Assembly: GCF_008000895.1 (NCBI RefSeq)
Contig: NZ_CP042823.1
Location: 1,863,001-1,927,000, forward strand
DNA: 64,000 bases
Source: Methylobacterium sp. WL1
Lineage (GTDB): Bacteria; Pseudomonadota; Alphaproteobacteria; Rhizobiales; Beijerinckiaceae
Direction: 5' to 3'
The notes under the pieces are model-generated. The model searched no databases. It saw only the letters and a list, made by a program, of their open reading frames with translations, and was not told the DNA's origin. Below are positions 55,117-62,893 of this stretch, piece by piece (position 1 is the stretch's first letter; each line of letters begins with the position of its first letter). Position numbers and translations under genes: made by a program.

Positions 55117-55863
55117 TTAGAACCCATGAGCCCAGGCGCGCAGTCCGATAAAGATGGTGCGCCAGGGTCGGTCGATGAGGGTGTTCCAGTCGCGGCAGCA
55201 GTGGTCGAGGATGTCAGCGTAAAATTTGAAGACGCGGTTGCCGAGCCAGTTGTCGCGCATGAACTGCCAGAGGTTCTCCATGGGGTTCAGTCGGAGGAGC
55301 GAGCCGGCACGGGCAATAGGGTGATGTTGGCGGGCACGACGAGTTTCTTGGTTGTGCGCCAGCCCGCCTGATCGAGCAGCAGGACGGCGTGCGCACCGGG
55401 GCGACGACCTGGGCGATCTCTTCGAGATGCAAGGCCATCGCCTCGGTGATGCAGCGTGGCGTGACGAGGCCGTCCCCTTTGCCGAGGGCGGGGCAGATCG
55501 CACCGAAGATGTAGGCGGAGGCGGCGCGCTGGTCCTTCGGCGCCGCAGGTCGCGTGCCGCGCTTGGCCCAGCGGCGGGTGATCGTGTTCTTCTGGCCGAC
55601 CCGAGCCTCGTCGGCGAACCAGATCTCTATCGGCTTGCCGCCGACGGCTTGCGCGATCTCCGTCCTGCGGGCGGGGAAGGCTTTCTAAAAACCGGGATGG
55701 CTTCCGGGTCCTGGGCGTGATGGCGCGGGCAGGCGGAGAGCTTGCGGTAGCCCCGGGCTCGCAGGACCCGGCTCAGCGAAGCGGACGAGCGAAAATCCCC
55801 CCAACCAAGTCGCAGACCGCCACGTGGTCGATAGCCGGGACGCGGACCTCGCGAGGCGCACAA
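55117..55863 (-). pseudogene. IS630-family transposase remnant
   Basis: Pieces in several minus-strand frames: near 55830-55690 LSRVLRARGYRKLSACPRHH and DPEAIPVFRK, then 55620-55390 with the segment rich in ADEARVGQKNTITRRWAKRG-type sequence and EAMALHLEEIAQVV, and 55290-55117 LNPMENLWQFMRDNWLGNR and FKFYADILDHCCRDWN. These follow the order of an IS630 DDE transposase, but at least two frameshifts break it. No inverted repeats assigned. Confidence 0.75.
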
Positions 55864-56275
55864 TGGGCCGCTAGCAGCCGCGGACTATCAAGGCGCGCCT
55901 GTTGCTGTAGCTTGACCTCTTGCGAACGGGTTGCCGCAGCCGTCGCGGTAGGCGTTCGCTATTGAGGAGCGTCGGAGGCTCACTGAACGACCGGGATGGG
56001 CGCAAAGCGACCTTGCTAACGGGATTGCTGCGGGAGAGGTCCAGCGGTCGGTCGGCCACATGGCCCTCCGGGTTGCGGCCGGTTCCTAGTCCACGTGTTC
56101 GCGAGGCGCGCCTACAGCCTACGCATAATCGTTGAGGGACGACCATCCAACGAGGAATTGGCCTGCCGCCGTCGCATGGCTGAGCATCTATAAGATCGCA
56201 TCCTAACCGATAGCTAGCCATCTATAAGGGTCCCGCGCGAGGGCTCGATTTGCCTTCGGCGCCCAGGCGAACTGG
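55864..56275. other. Intergenic region with dispersed repeat copy B
   Basis: Bases about 55945-56031 contain the second clear copy of the dispersed repeat (core GACCGGGATGGGCGCAAA). The rest, up to the marR start, shows no gene; the efflux operon promoter should lie in 56150-56270. Confidence 0.55.
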
Positions 56276-56752
56276 ATGTCCAAGAAGCTCGATTATTTGC
56301 GCCAAGCCTACACCCATACCTTGCTGCTGGCCGGGCGACAGTGGCGGCGCGCAGCTAACGGCGTCGTAGAATCACATGGCCTCTCCGACGCGACCGCGCT
56401 CCCTCTCATTCTCATTGGCCGACTCGATGGCGAGCCGCGCCAGAACGCTGTGGCCGAGGCCGTCGGCATCGAAGGCGCATCGCTGGTGAGGTTGCTCGAT
56501 CAGCTCTGCACGGCTGGACTGGTCGTGCGGAAGGAAGATCCGACGGATAGGCGCGCCAAGATGCTCAGCCTCACGCAGGCCGGGCAGCAGACCGTGGCGC
56601 AGATGGAAGCCGAACTCAACGAACTACGGGAGCAGGTGTTCTCCGACGTCGACACCGCTGATCTGGAAGCGAGCGTGAGGGTCTTCCAAGCGCTTCAGAA
56701 GTACATCCGTGAGTTCCCGAACGGCATGGCTCGCGAGGAGGCCGCAGAATGA
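56276..56752 (+). CDS. MarR-family transcriptional regulator
   Basis: 158 aa with a winged helix-turn-helix: GEPRQNAVAEAVGIEGASLV (recognition helix) and the wing VVRKEDPTDRRAKMLSLTQAG. Its stop overlaps the ATG of the efflux gene (ATGA at 56749-56752), so it is first in the operon and probably represses it until an aromatic acid binds. Confidence 0.9.
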   Translation: MSKKLDYLRQAYTHTLLLAGRQWRRAANGVVESHGLSDATALPLILIGRLDGEPRQNAVAEAVGIEGASLVRLLDQLCTAGLVVRKEDPTDRRAKMLSLTQAGQQTVAQMEAELNELREQVFSDVDTADLEASVRVFQALQKYIREFPNGMAREEAAE

Positions 56753-58791
56753 CGCTCCCTGGCTGGCGCGACTGGGCGTTCTCGATCAAGACCTTCGTGG
56801 CGGCGGTGCTGGCGATGTATCTCGCCATGTGGATCGACCTGCCTCGGCCCTACTGGGCGCTGGGCACCGTTTACATCACCAGCCAGGTGCTGGCCGGTGC
56901 GACTCGGGCCAAGGCCCTCTACCGGGTCCTGGGCACCCTGCTGGGCGCTGTCGTCAGCATCACCCTCGTGCCGAACCTCGTCAATGCGCCTGAGCTTCTG
57001 ACGCTCGCTATCGCGCTCTGGGTGTCGATCTGCCTGTACTTCTCGCTGCTCGACCGCACCCCCCGCAGCTATCTGATGATGCTCGGCGGCTACACGGCGG
57101 CCCTGATCGGCTTCCCGAGCGTGGGCGAACCGGGGACGATGTTCGACACCGCGGTGGCCCGCGCCGAGGAGATCACGCTCGGCATCCTGTGCGCCAGCCT
57201 CGTCAATACGATCGTATTGCCCCAGTCCGTGGCGCCGATGATATCCACGCGCCTGGATCTCTGGCTGCGCGACGCGCGCGGTTGGGTTGCCGACGTGCTC
57301 GGCCGTGCGCGTCAGACGAGAGACACTCAAGCCAAGCGGCTCAAGCTCGCCTCGGACGCCATCGCCTTCGACGCCCTGGCGACGCCGTTGCGCTACGACA
57401 TGACCGGCGCCGAGCGCTCTGTCGCCGCCATGGCGACGCTGCGCCAGCACATGCTGATGTTTCTGCCGATCGTTTCGGCGGTCGCAGACCGAGTCGATGC
57501 CCTGGAGCAAGCCAAGGCGCTTCCGATCCGCGTGCGCGCCCTCCTCGACGATATGGCTGCGTGGCTCGCCTCTGGGGCGACCGACCCCGTCGCGGCTGAC
57601 CGGCTGCGGATGGCAGCCGACGCGGTCGATCCGGTCCTTCACAAAAACTTCGCCTGGCCGGACCTGGTGCTCGCCAGCTTGGTGGCGCGCCTGCGCGACT
57701 TCATCGACCTGCGCCAGGATGCCAGGCTCCTGCAAAGGCACATCGTCGACGGGACGCCCGTTAGAAAGGAACTCGCCTTTCGCTATACCGCCGCCGCGCG
57801 CACGATCCGTCACCGTGACCATGGCATGGCGCTTCTGTCCGCGGTCGGCGTGTTCCTTGTCGTCCTGCTCACCTGCTCGATCTGGATCGCGACCGGTTGG
57901 CCGGATGGCTCCGGCGCGCCGATGATGGCGTCGGTCGGCTGCTGCTTCTTCGCCGCGCAGGACGACCCTGCACCGTCCATCCTTGGCTTCGCCAACTCGG
58001 CCGTGCTCGGCGCCGTCGTCGCCGCCATCTACCTGTTCGCGGTTCTGCCGCAGGCCACGAGCTTCGAGATGCTGGCCCTGGCGCTGGCGCCGGCGCTCAT
58101 CCTGTGCGGAGTCTGCATGACGCAGCCGCGGACGGCGCCGATGGCGATGGGTGCTGCGGTCAACGGTTCGGCCGTGATCGCGCTCCAGAGCAGCTACACC
58201 GGCGACTTCGCTGCCTTCGCCAACTCTGCGCTCTCGATCATCGTCGGGATGTGGGTCGCCACGCTGGTGACACGCCTCGTCCGGTCGGTCGGGGCCGGGT
58301 GGTCGGCGCACCGCCTCCAGGCCGTGAACCGGCGCAGCCTCGCCCAGGCCGCCGAGCGTCACGGCGCGCAGAGCGGTCTGGAGCTCGCCGCCATCATGCT
58401 GGACCGCGTCGGACTGCTCGCTCCGCGTCTCGCAGCCTTACCGCCGGATGATGCGGAATGGACGGCCGATCTGCTCGCCGAGGTGCGGATCGGGGTGAAC
58501 GTGGTCGAACTGCGCCGCGACCGCCGGCAGCTCTCGACGGAAGCCAGGACCGCGGTCGAGCGGCTCCTTGGCTGCATGGCGCGGCACTTCGGCGGCCGCG
58601 CGGCTCTCCCGCCCACCGAACTCCTGGTGTCCCTCGATGCGGCGCTCGACGCGGTGGCGATTGAACCGGAGCGCCCGGCACATCGAGCGGCGCTCCTCGG
58701 GCTTGTCGGCATCCGCCGCGGGCTGTTTCCCGAGGCTCCTCCCTATCGGCCGAGTCTGATGGCCCAAACCCAGGCGGCGCTTGCGGCATGA
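56749..58791 (+). CDS. FUSC-family efflux protein (AaeB-like)
   Basis: Inner-membrane protein of 680 aa. Two membrane blocks (about 10-150 and 360-510) are separated by a soluble region, the FUSC layout; DLPRPYWALGTVYITSQVLAG and LYRVLGTLLGAVVSI are typical, and the second block starts SAVGVFLVVLLTCSIWIATGWP. A cytoplasmic domain follows. AaeB-type proteins export p-hydroxybenzoate and other aromatic acids with a membrane fusion partner (AaeA). That partner gene here is broken at 59230. Confidence 0.88.
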   Translation: MTLPGWRDWAFSIKTFVAAVLAMYLAMWIDLPRPYWALGTVYITSQVLAGATRAKALYRVLGTLLGAVVSITLVPNLVNAPELLTLAIALWVSICLYFSLLDRTPRSYLMMLGGYTAALIGFPSVGEPGTMFDTAVARAEEITLGILCASLVNTIVLPQSVAPMISTRLDLWLRDARGWVADVLGRARQTRDTQAKRLKLASDAIAFDALATPLRYDMTGAERSVAAMATLRQHMLMFLPIVSAVADRVDALEQAKALPIRVRALLDDMAAWLASGATDPVAADRLRMAADAVDPVLHKNFAWPDLVLASLVARLRDFIDLRQDARLLQRHIVDGTPVRKELAFRYTAAARTIRHRDHGMALLSAVGVFLVVLLTCSIWIATGWPDGSGAPMMASVGCCFFAAQDDPAPSILGFANSAVLGAVVAAIYLFAVLPQATSFEMLALALAPALILCGVCMTQPRTAPMAMGAAVNGSAVIALQSSYTGDFAAFANSALSIIVGMWVATLVTRLVRSVGAGWSAHRLQAVNRRSLAQAAERHGAQSGLELAAIMLDRVGLLAPRLAALPPDDAEWTADLLAEVRIGVNVVELRRDRRQLSTEARTAVERLLGCMARHFGGRAALPPTELLVSLDAALDAVAIEPERPAHRAALLGLVGIRRGLFPEAPPYRPSLMAQTQAALAA

Positions 58792-58997
58792 CCGGCGAAC
58801 TCGACATCTACGGCGTCTTCGTCCCGAGCCTCGGGGCCTGGATGATCCTCGCCTTCTTGATCAGCCTGCCCCTGCGCCGGATGCTCGCACTGACAGGCTT
58901 CTACCGGCTGGTCTGGCACCGGCCGCTGTTCGACCTCGCGCTCTACGTCGTCCTGCTGGGCTGTGTTGTCACGGTCGGGCAGCCCCTGATCTCCTGA
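58788..58997 (+). CDS. Small DUF1656 membrane protein (AaeX-like)
   Basis: 69 aa; its ATG overlaps the FUSC gene stop (ATGA). Two membrane helices: VPSLGAWMILAFLISLPLR and LFDLALYVVLLGCVVTVG. DUF1656 proteins accompany FUSC/HlyD efflux pairs and are named AaeX in Escherichia coli; their role is unknown. Confidence 0.88.
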   Translation: MTGELDIYGVFVPSLGAWMILAFLISLPLRRMLALTGFYRLVWHRPLFDLALYVVLLGCVVTVGQPLIS

Positions 58998-59057
58998 CAG
59001 TTCGTCGTTCGCCCCCGTCAGTTCCTCACGCCTTCTCTTGATCGTTTGGTTCCCGCC

Positions 59058-59230
59058 ATGACACGGTTTCTCGCTCTTTCGTTCCGGCTCGTCGTCACCC
59101 TGGCGATGGTCGCCGCCGCCGTCGTTGTCGGCCTGGCTTTGTGGGACTACTACATGGAGGCGCCCTGGACCCGGGATGGTCGCGTGCGCGCCGACGTGGT
59201 CGAGGTGGCGCCGGACGTCTCCGGCCTCGT
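59058..59230 (+). pseudogene. HlyD-family membrane fusion protein (AaeA-like), 3' truncated
   Basis: Starts at ATG 59058 with a membrane anchor (LVVTLAMVAAAVVVGLALWDYY) and the family start WTRDGRVRADVVEVAPDVSG near residues 37-56. At 59231 it runs into the IS3 copy; the remaining 200-odd residues are not found beyond the element. Loss of this subunit should disable the tripartite efflux route. Confidence 0.9.
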
Positions 59231-59295
59231 TGGCCTGCCCCCTGAAAAGTGGTCCTCCCTGATGTATGGCTTTGGGCCATTTGGAGGATGTTTTT

Positions 59296-59574
59296 ATGGG
59301 ACGGAAGAAGCATACGGCTGAAGAGATCGTCGCTAAGCTGCGGCAGGTCGATGTCCTGGTCTCGCAGGGTCGCAAGGTTGCTGAAGCAATCCGGTCGATC
59401 GAGGTGACCGAGGTTACGTATTACCGTTGGCGTTCCGAGTACGGCGGTCTGAAGGGTGATCAGGTCAAGCGGCTGAAGTCCTTGGAGACGGAGAACCTGC
59501 GTCTGCGTCGGGCGATCTCGGACCTGACGCTGGAGAAGCTCATTTTGAAGGAGGCAGCTTCGGGAAACTTCTGA
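59296..59574 (+). CDS. IS3-family transposase OrfA (copy 2)
   Basis: 92 aa, identical to the OrfA of copy 1, same start and ribosome binding site. Confidence 0.9.
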   Translation: MGRKKHTAEEIVAKLRQVDVLVSQGRKVAEAIRSIEVTEVTYYRWRSEYGGLKGDQVKRLKSLETENLRLRRAISDLTLEKLILKEAASGNF

Positions 59575-59594
59575 GCCCGGCTCGCCGCCGGGCT
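59562..59594 (+). promoter_or_regulatory. Programmed -1 frameshift signal (copy 2)
   Basis: Same G GGA AAC heptamer (59562-59568) and stem (59574-59580 with 59588-59594) as in copy 1. Confidence 0.78.
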
Positions 59595-59624
59595 TGTGTC
59601 GACTACGTCGTTGCCGAGCACGGT

Positions 59625-60464
59625 GTGTCCGAACGCTTCGCTTGCCGTGTCCTGGGTCAGCATCGTTCGACGCAGCGCAAAGTCGCCGTGATGGTCGAGG
59701 ACGAGGCTGCTTTGACGGCTGCTATCGTCGCCCTGGCTCTGCAGTATGGGCGCTACGGCTACCGTCGGATCACCGCGATGCTCCGGCGCGATGGCTGGAC
59801 GGTGAACGTGAAGCGGGTCGAACGGATCTGGCGCCGCGAGGGCCTCAAGGTTCCCGCTCGCCAGCCGAAGCGGTCGCGCCTCTGGCTCAACGACGGCTCC
59901 TGCCTTCGCTTACGGCCCGAGCGTCCCGACCACGTCTGGTCCTACGACTTCGTCGAGCACCGCACGCACAATGGACGCAAGTACCGGATGCTGAACGTCA
60001 TCGACGAGTTCACACGCGAGTGCCTGGCCATCCGCGTATCTCGTAAGCTGAAGGCATTGGACGTGATCGATGTACTCTCGGACCTGTTCAGCCTGCGCGG
60101 GGTGCCAGGGCATATCCGCTCGGACAACGGGCCGGAGTTCATCGCCAAGGCCGTTCAGGACTGGATCGCGGCGGTTGGATCAGCGACCGCCTACATCGAG
60201 CCGGGCAGTCCGTGGGAGAACGGCTATTGCGAGAGCTTCAACGCGAAGCTGCGGGATGAACTTCTCAACGGCGAGGTGTTCTACACCCTCAAAGAGGCCA
60301 GCGTCGTGATCGAGCAATGGCGGAGGCACTACAACAGCATCCGGCCACACTCCTCACTCGGCTACCAGCCACCTGCGCCCGAGGTCGTCATCTGGCCAAC
60401 CGAACCGAGCGGCTCAGGGCCGCTCGCTCACCCCGCCATCGTCACGCGACCGACGATGCACTAA
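59625..60464 (+). CDS. IS3-family transposase OrfB (copy 2)
   Basis: 279 aa, identical to copy 1, with all three catalytic acids; likely produced mainly as the OrfAB fusion from 59296. Confidence 0.92.
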   Translation: MSERFACRVLGQHRSTQRKVAVMVEDEAALTAAIVALALQYGRYGYRRITAMLRRDGWTVNVKRVERIWRREGLKVPARQPKRSRLWLNDGSCLRLRPERPDHVWSYDFVEHRTHNGRKYRMLNVIDEFTRECLAIRVSRKLKALDVIDVLSDLFSLRGVPGHIRSDNGPEFIAKAVQDWIAAVGSATAYIEPGSPWENGYCESFNAKLRDELLNGEVFYTLKEASVVIEQWRRHYNSIRPHSSLGYQPPAPEVVIWPTEPSGSGPLAHPAIVTRPTMH

Positions 60465-60498
60465 CTTCGAACCTGGGCCACCGAATGGGGGCAGGCCA

Positions 60499-61770
60499 GC
60501 CATCCTTCCCGTCGCCGCGCCACGGTTGTGGGAGCATCACTTCGGCACGGTGGCGGCATTCTGGGCCGCTGCGTTCATCCTGCCGTGCCTCGTCCGTTTT
60601 GGAGCTGGCACCGCCACTGGCGCGGTCTGGCACACGGCGATCCTCGAGTTTTTGCCCTTCATCATCCTGGTCTTCGCGCTGTTCGTCGTCGCCGGAGGGA
60701 TACGGATTGTCGGCAACCTCGTGGGCACGCCGACGACGAACACTGCGATCCTTGCCATCGGCACCCTCACGGCCAGCGTGCTTGGCACCACGGGGTCCTC
60801 GATGCTGCTCATCCGGCCCCTCATCCGGGCCAATGCGAACCGGCCGCGCAACGCTCACGTCTTCGTCTTCTTCATCTTCCTCGTGGCCAATATTGGCGGC
60901 TCCCTCACTCCCTTGGGCGATCCGCCACTGTTCCTCGGCTTCCTCAAGGGGATCGATTTCTTTTGGACGACCCGGGCTCTCGTCGGACCGATGGCAATCA
61001 CCAGCGCGATCCTGCTCTTCCTCTTCATGGCAATCGACTGGATCGCTTGGCGGTCCGAGCCGGCAGCGCCCCGGAGCCGCGTACCCCGCCAGATCCGGAT
61101 CGAGGGTCTGCACAACGTCATCTACCTGACGATTATCGTGCTGGCGGTGCTCGGGAGCGGTCTCTGGAAAACGGGGGTCGTTGTGCCGATGGGGGGTGGC
61201 ACCGCCGTGCCCCTCGAGGGGCTGGCGCGGGATGCCATCCTACTCGGCGTCGGCATCCTGTCCTGGCGCACGACCCGACGCAGCATCCGTATCGAGAACG
61301 CCTTCGCCTGGACCCCGATCCGTGAAGTAGCGATCCTCTTTGCCGGGATTTTCATCGCCATTATCCCGGCCCTGGCGATCCTTCAGGCCGGGGAGCGCGG
61401 CGTGTTTGCGCCGCTGATCAGGCTGGTAACGCACAGCGATGGCACGCCGATCGAGACTGCATACTTCTGGTTAGTCGGCGGCCTGTCGAGCGTCCTTGAT
61501 AACGCGCCGACCTACCTTGTGTTCTTCAATCTCGCTGGCGGCGACCCGCACGTCCTCATGGGTCAACTCGGCCGAACCCTCGCGGCCATCTCGGCCGGAG
61601 CCGTATTCATGGGCGCCAACACCTATATCGGCAATGCCCCCAACTTCATGATCAAGGCGATTTGCGAGGAGAACGGCATCAAGATGCCGAGCTTTTTCGG
61701 CTACATGGTCTGGTCAGCGACGATCCTAGCGCCGATCTTTTGTTTGATAAGTTGGCTGTATTTTCAGTAA
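60499..61770 (+). pseudogene. nhaD: NhaD-type sodium/proton antiporter, 5'-truncated
   Basis: In frame from the IS border: AILPVAAPRLWEHHFGTVAA and FWAAAFILPCLVRFG match the early part of NhaD-type (Ars/NhaD superfamily) antiporters, whose first helix and signal-like start are missing. The rest is intact to the stop at 61770, including NLVGTPTTNTAILAIGTLTA, ANIGGSLTPLGDPPLFLGFL, SSVLDNAPTYLVFFNLAGG and MGANTYIGNAPNFMIKAI. A TTG at 60526 could start a 414 aa protein, but without the first helix it is unlikely to work. Confidence 0.85.
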
Positions 61771-62182
61771 CGATAAAGATGTATGAAAATACTATGTATA
61801 AAACGCTTGATCGGCTTTATTGCACGCATTTGACGCGCGGATTGGCGACCCGTGTGGATTTAAAAGGAGATCGTGGCTGATCTTGTGCTGGAGAACCATC
61901 TGCTCAAAAAAAGTATGGCCCGCCCCGTCTGCAAGGTCGTCAATGAAGGTGCCTGTGACCGGTCTGCACAAACGTATCCGGCATGTCGGCACGGTGGCCG
62001 CCGCCAAGATGGAGAGCCGCACGTCCCGGGCCTCATAAGCAATTCGGCCTCGGGGGCCGCTTTTTTTGCCAGGCTTCCGGAACGCCGCTCGACCGTCAGG
62101 CCATCTTCACTGTCCTCCCGCAGACCTCGTGGACCCGGGCCGAGCGATCGCGCTCCGCCTCAGGTCAACCTCTTTTGATGCC
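61771..62182. other. Intergenic region with IS3 fragment
   Basis: GC-poor around 61770-61830. Bases 61872-61916 encode ADLVLENHLLKKSM, a shred of an IS3-family OrfA end, with no rest of the gene. A hairpin with T-run follows at 62045-62067. No full gene. Confidence 0.6.
62045..62067 (+). terminator. Intrinsic terminator
   Basis: CGGCC (62045-62049), loop TCGGG, GGCCG (62055-62059), then one C and seven Ts (62061-62067). Plus strand; the nearest upstream gene is the truncated nhaD, about 275 bases away. Confidence 0.7.
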
Positions 62183-62711
62183 CTATGCGAGGGCCGGCTC
62201 CGGCTGCCGCTCGAAGCTCACTCCTTTGCGCAGCGTCGCCCAAGCGATCCGCGCGAGCTTGGCGGCGAGCGCGACGACCACGACGTTGTAGTGCGACCGC
62301 GCCAGCAGACCGCGCAACCATCGGCCGGTCGCATCCTCAACCTTGGACAGTGAGGCCAGCGCTGCGCGCGCTCCATGGATGAAGAGCCCACGCAGATAGG
62401 CGTTACCCTTCTTGCTGATGCCGAGCAGCTTCGGCTTGCCGCCGGTCGTATGCTGTCGGGGCACGAGGCTAAGCCAGGCTGGCAGGTCGCGCGCGGACGC
62501 GAAGGCGCTTCCGTCATCGACGACCGCGCGCAAGGCCGTGGCCGTCATCGGCCCGACGCCTGGGATCGACACCAGGCGACGTGCCGCCTCGTCGGCGCGG
62601 GCATGCGCCACGAACTCTCGGTCGAGCGCTTCGAACGGCCGTCGAGGCTCGCCCACTCCTCACGGATCTCGGCGACGAGAGCTTGGATACGCGCGCCAAT
62701 CTGCGCCTGGG
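62183..62711 (-). pseudogene. IS110-family transposase remnant
   Basis: The C-terminal transposase_20 part is readable: RRLVSIPGVGPMTATALRAV, SLVPRQHTTGGKPKLLGISK, GNAYLRGLFIHGARAALASL. Just upstream, AQIGARIQALVAEIREEWAS is in another frame, so there is at least one frameshift, and the catalytic N-terminal half is absent. It differs in sequence from the IS1111-type fragment at 22919-23789. Confidence 0.82.
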
Positions 62712-62793
62712 GATCCGTCACGAGAATGCCGACCGCCGTCTCGAACTTGCGGCGGCCTTCGCCGATTGGGCTAATCCATATGATTCCGACACG

Positions 62794-62820
62794 AAAAAGC
62801 CCGGCTCTGAGGCCGGGCTT
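62794..62820 (-). terminator. Intrinsic terminator downstream of porin gene
   Basis: AAGCCCGGC (62797-62805) / GCCGGGCTT (62812-62820), 9-bp stem with 6-base loop; on the minus strand it is followed by a T-run (AAAAA at 62794-62798 on plus). It lies about 75 bases after the porin stop. Confidence 0.8.
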
Positions 62821-62851
62821 GCTAGGTACGTGAAGCACGAGAGGCTGATCG

Positions 62852-62876
62852 GCACCGGGGTTCGAGGCCCCGGTGC
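62852..62876 (-). terminator. Second hairpin downstream of porin gene
   Basis: GCACCGGGG (62852-62860) / CCCCGGTGC (62868-62876), perfect 9-bp stem with 7-base loop, 18 bases after the porin stop, no T-run. It probably protects the 3' end of the mRNA, with the next hairpin ending transcription. Confidence 0.6.
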
Positions 62877-62893
62877 TCGTTGCTTAGAGCGGC

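Larger units (their letters stand above)
59231..60498 (+). mobile_element. IS3-family insertion sequence, copy 2 (1268 bp)
   Basis: Apparently identical to the element at 21651-22918, same orientation, same terminal repeats and the same TGGCC/GGCCA borders. Left flank is the broken aaeA-like gene, right flank the interior of an nhaD-like gene, so its two sides come from different genes. Confidence 0.92.
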
